From Verrucomicrobiaceae bacterium UBA1938 (lineage in GTDB: Bacteria; Verrucomicrobiota; Verrucomicrobiia; Verrucomicrobiales; Verrucomicrobiaceae): a stretch of DNA of 29,192 bases. The stretch covers positions 1 to 29,192 of the forward strand of contig DDFC01000006.1 in NCBI GenBank assembly GCA_002336895.1. The letters run 5' to 3'. Shown here piece after piece: positions 24,472-29,192 of the stretch; positions within the stretch are counted from its first letter, which is position 1, and the number at the start of each line of letters is the position of its first letter. Made by a program: the position numbers and the translations under genes. The notes under the pieces are model-generated. The model was not told the DNA's origin, did not search any database, and worked only from the letters and a program-made list of their open reading frames with translations.

Positions 24472-24549
24472 GCATCGTTTGGTGCATGGTCGTCGGGTGC
24501 TTTTTGTGTCGCGACTCCAAGCAACCACTCCCTCAGCGCCAAACGATGC
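24472..24549. repeat. Inverted repeat with a 50-base loop and T-run
   Basis: GCATCGTTTGGTGC (24472-24485) pairs with GCGCCAAACGATGC (24536-24549), 13 of 14 positions. Six T's follow at 24552-24557. It could be a terminator with a long loop for the peptidase gene, or the remains of element ends. Confidence 0.5.
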
Positions 24550-24569
24550 CCTTTTTTAACTTCGGTATC

Positions 24570-24890
24570 CGGGTTCAAGACCAGGTGAGGGCAAAGTGGG
24601 ATGCTCGGCAGTCACTGAGAAGCGGGCAGCTGCGCGACCAATGGAGCCGCTATCAACGTGGCTGGTGGGCCTATTATGGCCGGGCCGAGGAGCGGCGAAA
24701 CATGGTGCAGCTGAGCGGCTGGATACGCCGCCACATGCGCAAATGCTTCTGGCAACGCTGGCACAACGCCAGCGGGAGCACAGCAGTCGCGGAGCCTGGC
24801 GCATGGGGAGACACCCCGTGATGCAGGAAGCGCTCAGCAACAACACCTTGGAGAAACATGGGCTGATCACACCAGCCGACCTGGCCTCGC
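24570..24890 (+). pseudogene. Group II intron reverse transcriptase/maturase remnant
   Basis: Only the maturase (X/GIIM) end of an LtrA-type protein survives. The first frame reads QLRDQWSRYQRGWWAYYG, then LSGWIRRHMRKCFWQRWHN. Near 24775 homology jumps to another frame that reads SSRGAWRMGRHPVMQEALSN and ends with GLITPADLAS. The typical linking segment between these blocks is absent, so a deletion not divisible by three has both removed residues and shifted the frame. The RT palm with its YADD motif is gone. The gene is non-functional. Confidence 0.83.
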
Positions 24891-24914
24891 GGGACAAGCC
24901 CCGCGACGTTGCCA

Positions 24915-24948
24915 ACCGCCGGATGCGGAAAACCGTACGTCCGGTGGT
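24915..24948 (+). ncRNA. Group II intron domain V
   Basis: Exactly 34 bases: a 9-bp lower stem (ACCGCCGGA with TCCGGTGGT), a 2-base CG bulge, a 5-bp upper stem and an AAAA tetraloop. This is the standard catalytic domain V shape. The hairpin itself looks intact although the rest of the intron is lost. Confidence 0.82.
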
Positions 24949-24954
24949 GTGGGA

Positions 24955-24982
24955 GCCCCGACGGGTAAAGTCCTGTCAGGGC
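24955..24982 (+). ncRNA. Group II intron domain VI
   Basis: A hairpin directly after domain V: GCCC (24955-24958) with GGGC (24979-24982), then GACGGG with CCTGTC, and a six-base loop. I cannot point to a convincing bulged branch-point A. The intron 3' end should follow at about 24990. Confidence 0.65.
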
Positions 24983-25021
24983 GACCCGATTCACTAAAGA
25001 ACCCGCTCTGCGCTAACGGCG

Positions 25022-25079
25022 GGTTAACCCAAGATACCGTTTCTCCACTCCGGGGCGGTTCGCTATCCTTGGGTTAACC
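25022..25079. repeat. Inverted repeat GGTTAACCCAAG
   Basis: Perfect 12-base arms at 25022-25033 and 25068-25079 around 34 bases, with partial pairing continuing inward (ATACCG against ATAGCG after a one-base gap). GGGTTAACCC at the left arm is itself a palindrome. It lies 60 bases before the H-NOX start, so it could be a regulator site or a dispersed repeat. Confidence 0.7.
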
Positions 25080-25140
25080 ACCTTGTCACAGCCCCTGCGG
25101 GGGGCGCGGCACCCACCCATCGTCTCTTTTTTCACATCAC

Positions 25141-25704
25141 ATGTACGGCATGGTCAATAAAGCGGTCCAGGATCTGCTCATCGCAAAGCACGGCATGGAG
25201 GTCTGGCTGCGCATCAAGGCCAAAGCGGGCGTGGAGGATGAGATCTTCATTTCCAACCAGGCCTACCCGGACGACGTCACCTACCGGCTGGTGGGCGCTG
25301 CGTCGGAGGTGCTGGCGCTTCCCGCCGCGCAGGTGCTGCATGAGTTTGGCCGCTGGTGGGTGCTGGAGACGGCCCGGCATGGCTACGGCCATCTTCTCAA
25401 GGCAGGCGGACGAGATCTGGGCGAGTTTCTCCAAAACCTGCCCAATTTCCACACCCGCATCGTGATGATCTTTCCCGCGCTCCAGCCTCCGGAGTTTCAG
25501 TGCACAGACGCCGCGCCCGGCCAGGTGCGGCTGCACTACCGCAGCCACCGCCGCGGGCTTTCCGCCTTTGTCATCGGCCTGCTGCACGGCCTGGCGGAGA
25601 TGTTTGCCGTCAAGGCGGAGATCTCCCAGGAGCAGAGCCGCGATGCCGGGGCGGATCACGATGTCTTCCTCATCACCTGGAAAGAGGAGCCTGCGGCTGC
25701 ATGA
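25141..25704 (+). CDS. H-NOX heme nitric-oxide/oxygen sensor
   Basis: A 187-residue stand-alone H-NOX (HNOB) protein. The fold start MYGMVNKAVQDLLIAKHG is typical. His104 in NFHTRI is the proximal heme ligand, and YRSHR (133-137) is the YxSxR motif that holds the heme propionates. Bacterial H-NOX proteins bind NO at picomolar to nanomolar levels and control a partner kinase or cyclase. I see no clear distal tyrosine of O2-binding members, so NO is the likely ligand. Its stop overlaps the kinase start (ATGA), which makes the kinase the expected partner. Confidence 0.92.
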   Translation: MYGMVNKAVQDLLIAKHGMEVWLRIKAKAGVEDEIFISNQAYPDDVTYRLVGAASEVLALPAAQVLHEFGRWWVLETARHGYGHLLKAGGRDLGEFLQNLPNFHTRIVMIFPALQPPEFQCTDAAPGQVRLHYRSHRRGLSAFVIGLLHGLAEMFAVKAEISQEQSRDAGADHDVFLITWKEEPAAA

Positions 25705-28700
25705 GTGCGCGTGAAAAACCCATGCCCGGCATGCCCTGGTCGGGCGTGGAGGAGGTCTTTCCCTTCCTTTTTGCGTGGGATGCGCGCGGGCGCTTCATCC
25801 GCATCGGGCCCTCGCTGCGGCGCGTGGCGGCGGGGCTCTGCCTCGGCTCGCTGGTGGAGGAGGCCTTCAGCCTGGAGCGGCCCCAGGGCGCGCTGCGCTC
25901 TCCGGAGCTGCGCGGCATGCTGCTGCTGCTGCGCCATGCGGGCTCCGGCCTCCAGCTGCGCGGGCAGGTCATGCATCTGGTAGAAGCTGGTATCGAGGTC
26001 TTTCTGGGCACCCCCTGGCTGCAGACCTCGGACGAGCTGGACCGCCTGGGCATCACGCTGGCGGACTTTGCCCCGCACGACTCCGCGCAGGATCTGCTGC
26101 ACGTGGCGCAGGTGCACCGCATCGCCAATGAGGAGCTGCGCGTGCTCAATGACCGCCTGCGGCACAAGCAGCACCGGCTGATCGAAAAAGAGGCCGAGTC
26201 CCGCAAGCTGGCCATGGTGGCGCAGCGCACGGACAATGCCGTCATCCTGGCGGACAAAGACGGCCTCATCGAGTGGGTGAATGATGCCTTTGAGCGCATG
26301 ACCGGCTGGCGGCTGGAGGAGGTGCGCGGGAAAAAGCCCGGCTCCTTTCTGCAGGGCCCGCGCACCGATCCACACACCGCCGAGGAGATGGGCCGCAAGG
26401 TGCGCGCGGGGGAGAGCTTCCGCTGCGAGATCCTCAACTACCGCAAAGACGCCACCGCCTACTGGGTGGACATCGAGGTGCAGCCCATCTGCGACAATGA
26501 CGGGCGCGTGACCCACTTCATGGCCCTGGAGGCTGATGTCTCCGGCAAAAAGCGCAACGAAATGCGCCGCCAGCTGGAGGCCGCCGCCGCCGAGGTCATC
26601 ACCAGCGGGGTGCGGCTGCCGGATCTCATCCCCGCCATGCTGCGTGCGCTGGGCCGCCAGCTCCAGGCCACCGTGGGCATGTGGTGGGTGCCGGACCTGC
26701 GCGGAGAGGTGCTGCACCTGGCAGAGGCCTGGCAGCTCCCAGGCACCGAGGCGGAGGTCTTCATGCAGGCCTCCCGCGAGATGACCTTTCCCCCCGGCAA
26801 GGGCCTGCCAGGCCGTGTGTGGGCAGGGCACGCCAGCCACTGGATCACCGATGTGCGGCAGGATCAAAACTTCCCCCGCCGCCACGCGGCAGCCGAGTGC
26901 GGCATCACCGGCGCGGTGGCCTTTCCCGTGATGGTGGACGGCCACATCCGCGGCGTCATGGAGCTCTTCAGCGTGCACCTCGATGCGCCAGACCCGGATC
27001 TCCTGGAGGCGCTGCGCCGCATCGGCAGCCAGCTGGGCCTCCTGCTCAAGCGCCTGGAGGCCGAGGCCGCCCTGCGCCGCAGCGAGCGCGCCATGAATGA
27101 AGGCCAGCGCCTCGCCCACCTGGGCACCTGGGAGTGGGACCTGCATACCAATGCCCTCTCCTGGTCCGATGAAAAATTCCGCATCTACGGCTTTGAGCCC
27201 CGCAGCTTCATGCCCACGCTGGACCACGTGCGCAGCTGCGTGCTGCCGGAGGATCTGGAGCGCTTTTTGAGCGTGCTGGACTCCGTGGCCAAGACGGGCC
27301 AGAGCCAGGAGGTGTCCTACCGCGTCACCCGTCCGAACGGGGAGATCCGCCACGTCACCACCATGGCCGCCGCCGAGCTGGATGAAAAAGGTGCCCCCTG
27401 CCGCCTCGTGGGCACCATGCAGGACATGACGGACCTCATCCGCACGGAGGATGCCTACCGCCAGGCCCAGCGCATCGCCCATCTGGGAAACTGGACCATG
27501 GACCTCGCCAGCGGCCACATCCGCTGGTCGGACGAAAAATACCGCATCTACGGCTATGAGCCCGGCACCGTGGAGGTGAACATGGAGCTCTGCCAGCGCG
27601 CCATCCATCCGGATGACTTTGATGCTGTGATGCAGTTTGTGGACACCGTGGTGCGCACCGGCCAGCCCATGACCACCATCTACCGCATCCTCCGCCCGGA
27701 CGGCGAGGAGCGCCACCTGCGCAGCAGCGCCGAGGTGGGCCGCGGAGCCGATGGAGAGCCGCGTGAGGTTATCGGCACCGTGCTCGACATCACCGAGCTC
27801 GTGCAGGCGCAGCGCACCCTCCAGCAGACGGAGGAGCGCTGGCAGTTTGCCCTGCAAAACAACGGCCTCGGCGTGTGGGATTGGAACATCATCTCCGGCT
27901 ACGTGCTCTACACCGACCGCATCCAGCTCATGCTCGGCTACGAGCCCGGAGAGTGGCCCCAGCACGTGGACAGCTGGGCCTCCCGCGTGCATCCAGACGA
28001 CCTCCCCTCCGTGATGGAGGCCATGAACCAATGCCTCAGCGGCGCGACTCCGGACTACATCTGCGAGCACCGCCTGCGCTGCAAAGACGGCTCCTGGAAG
28101 TGGGTGCAGGACGTGGGCCGCATCGTGGCCCGCACCAAGGACGGCAAGCCCGAGCGCATGATCGGCACGCAGATGGACATCCACATGCGCAAGCAGTCCG
28201 AGGAGGCCGCCCGCCGCCGCGCGGAGATGCTCAATGGCATCCGCGCCGCGCAGGAGCACTTCATCGGCGCCGTGGATGTGGCCCCCGTCTTTGCTGAGAT
28301 GCTGGATGTCGTCGTCTCCCACACGCGCAGCGGCTTCGGCTTTGTGGGCGAGGTGCTGCGGGACGAGGCTGGCGCGCCCTACCTGCGCTCCTACGGCCTC
28401 ACCGACATCGCGTGGAATGAAGAGACGCGCAGCCTCATGCGCCAGATGGGTCCCATGGGCATGGAGTTCCGCAATCTCAAGACGCTCTTTGGCATCCCCA
28501 TGGTCACGGGGGAGGTGCTGATCGCCAATGACGCCGCCAATGACCCGCGCCGTGGCGGCCTGCCGCCCGGCCACCCGCCTATCCGCACCTTCCTCGGCCT
28601 GCCGGTTTACAATGGCCTGGAAATGGTGGGCCTCATCGGCCTGGCCAACCGCCCTGACGGCTACGACAAGGAAGTCGTGAAGGAGCTGGACCCCTACCTG

Positions 28701-29192
28701 GCCGCCGTCAGCAGCATGATCGTGGCCCGCCGCGAGGAGCAGCGCCGCTGCAAGATCGAGGAGGAGCTGCGCGCCGCCCGTGACAAGGCGGAGGCCGCCA
28801 GCCGCGCCAAGAGCGAATTCCTGGCCATGATCTCCCACGAGATCCGCACCCCCATGAACGGCATCATCGGCATGGCCGGCCTGCTGCGCGCCGGGCGGCT
28901 GGACCCCCAGCAGTCAGAGATGGTGGAGGCCGTGCTGCACAGCGGCGGCGCGCTGATGAAGATCATCGACGACATCCTCAACTTTGCCAAAATCGAAGCC
29001 GGGCAGATCGAGCTGCAGGTGCAGCCCGTGGCGCTGGATGATCTGGTGGAAGGCGTGGCCGACCTGCTCCACCACGAGGCCGCCTCCAAGGGGCTGGAGC
29101 TCACCACCATCATCTCCCCCGAGCTGCCGGACGTCATCCTGGGAGACGCCGGGCGTCTGCGCCAGGTGCTGCTCAATCTCGCCGGCAACGCC
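25701..29192 (+). CDS. HNOBA-PAS-GAF histidine kinase, 3' truncated by window
   Basis: Partial: 1,164 codons in one open frame, still running at the window end. Approximate domains are HNOBA (1-130), coiled coil (135-170), PAS1 (177-283), GAF1 (300-450), PAS2 (468-583), PAS3 (587-700), PAS4 (710-830), GAF2 (843-1011), HisKA (1037-1103) and the beginning of an HATPase domain from about 1143 (LLNLAGNA, N-box). The phospho-acceptor is His1046 in SHEIRTPMNG, typical of hybrid kinases, so a receiver domain may follow outside the window. PAS1 resembles LOV domains (SFLQGPRTDP, ILNYRKDA) but has PGS where LOV has the photoactive NCR cysteine. No transmembrane segment is seen, so it is cytosolic. Overlap with the H-NOX gene and the HNOBA domain indicate gas-controlled autophosphorylation. 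Confidence 0.9.
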   Translation, partial: MSAREKPMPGMPWSGVEEVFPFLFAWDARGRFIRIGPSLRRVAAGLCLGSLVEEAFSLERPQGALRSPELRGMLLLLRHAGSGLQLRGQVMHLVEAGIEVFLGTPWLQTSDELDRLGITLADFAPHDSAQDLLHVAQVHRIANEELRVLNDRLRHKQHRLIEKEAESRKLAMVAQRTDNAVILADKDGLIEWVNDAFERMTGWRLEEVRGKKPGSFLQGPRTDPHTAEEMGRKVRAGESFRCEILNYRKDATAYWVDIEVQPICDNDGRVTHFMALEADVSGKKRNEMRRQLEAAAAEVITSGVRLPDLIPAMLRALGRQLQATVGMWWVPDLRGEVLHLAEAWQLPGTEAEVFMQASREMTFPPGKGLPGRVWAGHASHWITDVRQDQNFPRRHAAAECGITGAVAFPVMVDGHIRGVMELFSVHLDAPDPDLLEALRRIGSQLGLLLKRLEAEAALRRSERAMNEGQRLAHLGTWEWDLHTNALSWSDEKFRIYGFEPRSFMPTLDHVRSCVLPEDLERFLSVLDSVAKTGQSQEVSYRVTRPNGEIRHVTTMAAAELDEKGAPCRLVGTMQDMTDLIRTEDAYRQAQRIAHLGNWTMDLASGHIRWSDEKYRIYGYEPGTVEVNMELCQRAIHPDDFDAVMQFVDTVVRTGQPMTTIYRILRPDGEERHLRSSAEVGRGADGEPREVIGTVLDITELVQAQRTLQQTEERWQFALQNNGLGVWDWNIISGYVLYTDRIQLMLGYEPGEWPQHVDSWASRVHPDDLPSVMEAMNQCLSGATPDYICEHRLRCKDGSWKWVQDVGRIVARTKDGKPERMIGTQMDIHMRKQSEEAARRRAEMLNGIRAAQEHFIGAVDVAPVFAEMLDVVVSHTRSGFGFVGEVLRDEAGAPYLRSYGLTDIAWNEETRSLMRQMGPMGMEFRNLKTLFGIPMVTGEVLIANDAANDPRRGGLPPGHPPIRTFLGLPVYNGLEMVGLIGLANRPDGYDKEVVKELDPYLAAVSSMIVARREEQRRCKIEEELRAARDKAEAASRAKSEFLAMISHEIRTPMNGIIGMAGLLRAGRLDPQQSEMVEAVLHSGGALMKIIDDILNFAKIEAGQIELQVQPVALDDLVEGVADLLHHEAASKGLELTTIISPELPDVILGDAGRLRQVLLNLAGNA

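Larger units (their letters stand above)
24560..24990 (+). mobile_element. Decayed group II intron, 3' part
   Basis: The 3' end of a bacterial group II intron. The maturase C-terminal coding region is followed in order by a 34-base domain V and a domain VI hairpin, with a GACCCGAT-type 3' end at about 24990. All 5' RNA domains and the reverse transcriptase core are missing, so it cannot splice or move. Confidence 0.82.
24372..25140. other. Non-coding stretch with decayed intron and inverted repeats
   Basis: No intact gene lies between the peptidase and the H-NOX gene. The left part (24372-24550) holds an inverted repeat of unknown nature. The middle (24560-24990) is the 3' end of a group II intron. 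The right part (25022-25079) is another inverted repeat, followed by the H-NOX leader. Confidence 0.7.

Noticed and set aside
24991..25079. Possible integron attC site next to the intron relic
   Set aside because: Some group II introns target attC sites, and CTAAC/GTTAA motifs are present, but the paired RYYYAAC/GTTRRRY core sites do not fit and there is no integrase or cassette array.
25656..28838. An uninterrupted 1,060-codon reading frame on the minus strand
   Set aside because: It lies opposite the H-NOX/kinase genes, whose domains are unmistakable. Its own product is Ala/His/Gly-rich with no family motif. It follows from the strong GC bias of the kinase codons.
1..29192. CRISPR arrays, tRNA and rRNA genes
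   Set aside because: I looked for regularly spaced direct repeats and for tRNA-like arms in the gaps and saw none. A tool search would be needed to exclude them fully.

Overview
The window looks like a piece of chromosome from a Gram-negative member of the PVC group, most probably Verrucomicrobiota. This is inferred from content, not from a database match. The pointers are a CxPxR-type secreted sulfatase next to a Tat-exported Gfo/Idh/MocA oxidoreductase, two bactofilins, an LpxL-type lipid A acyltransferase, LPS-type glycosyltransferases, starts that mostly lack a clear Shine-Dalgarno, and scattered palindromic repeats with GGCTTYAGCC cores. Most of the DNA is GC-rich (63% in bases 4381-4440); one block is much poorer (43% in bases 1921-1980).

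Bases 1-1487 are an IS3-family element (orfA/orfB with a -1 frameshift site) that has cut a BlaI/MecI-type repressor gene. Only the repressor's DNA-binding half and two operator-like palindromes remain (1488-1757). Next comes an AT-rich two-gene operon (3910 down to 1827): a SIR2-like NAD-binding protein translationally coupled to a DUF262 protein. This is the best candidate in the window for a little-described antiviral defence system.

Bases 3985-9458 are read leftwards: an RlmI-type rRNA methyltransferase, a zinc alcohol dehydrogenase, and a three-gene cell-envelope operon (bactofilin, zinc-ribbon bactofilin, YafK-type L,D-transpeptidase) behind a textbook promoter that would give an almost leaderless transcript. 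Repeats fill the gaps at 5212-5358 and 6383-6626.

Bases 9551-14979 are read rightwards: a stand-alone ketoacyl synthase, a family 2 glycosyltransferase and a WaaG-like glycosyltransferase form a tight glycolipid/LPS-type operon. They are followed by a lone EF-G paralogue that ends in a strong intrinsic terminator.

Bases 15045-23242 are read leftwards: Gfo/Idh/MocA oxidoreductase, sulfatase, tRNA-dihydrouridine synthase, iron-containing alcohol dehydrogenase, an unusual aldehyde dehydrogenase lacking the usual ELGG glutamate, and the lipid A acyltransferase.

Bases 23370-29192 are read rightwards: an M42-like metallopeptidase, the decayed 3' end of a group II intron (24560-24990), an inverted repeat, and an H-NOX gas sensor overlapping a very large HNOBA/PAS/GAF histidine kinase that runs off the window.
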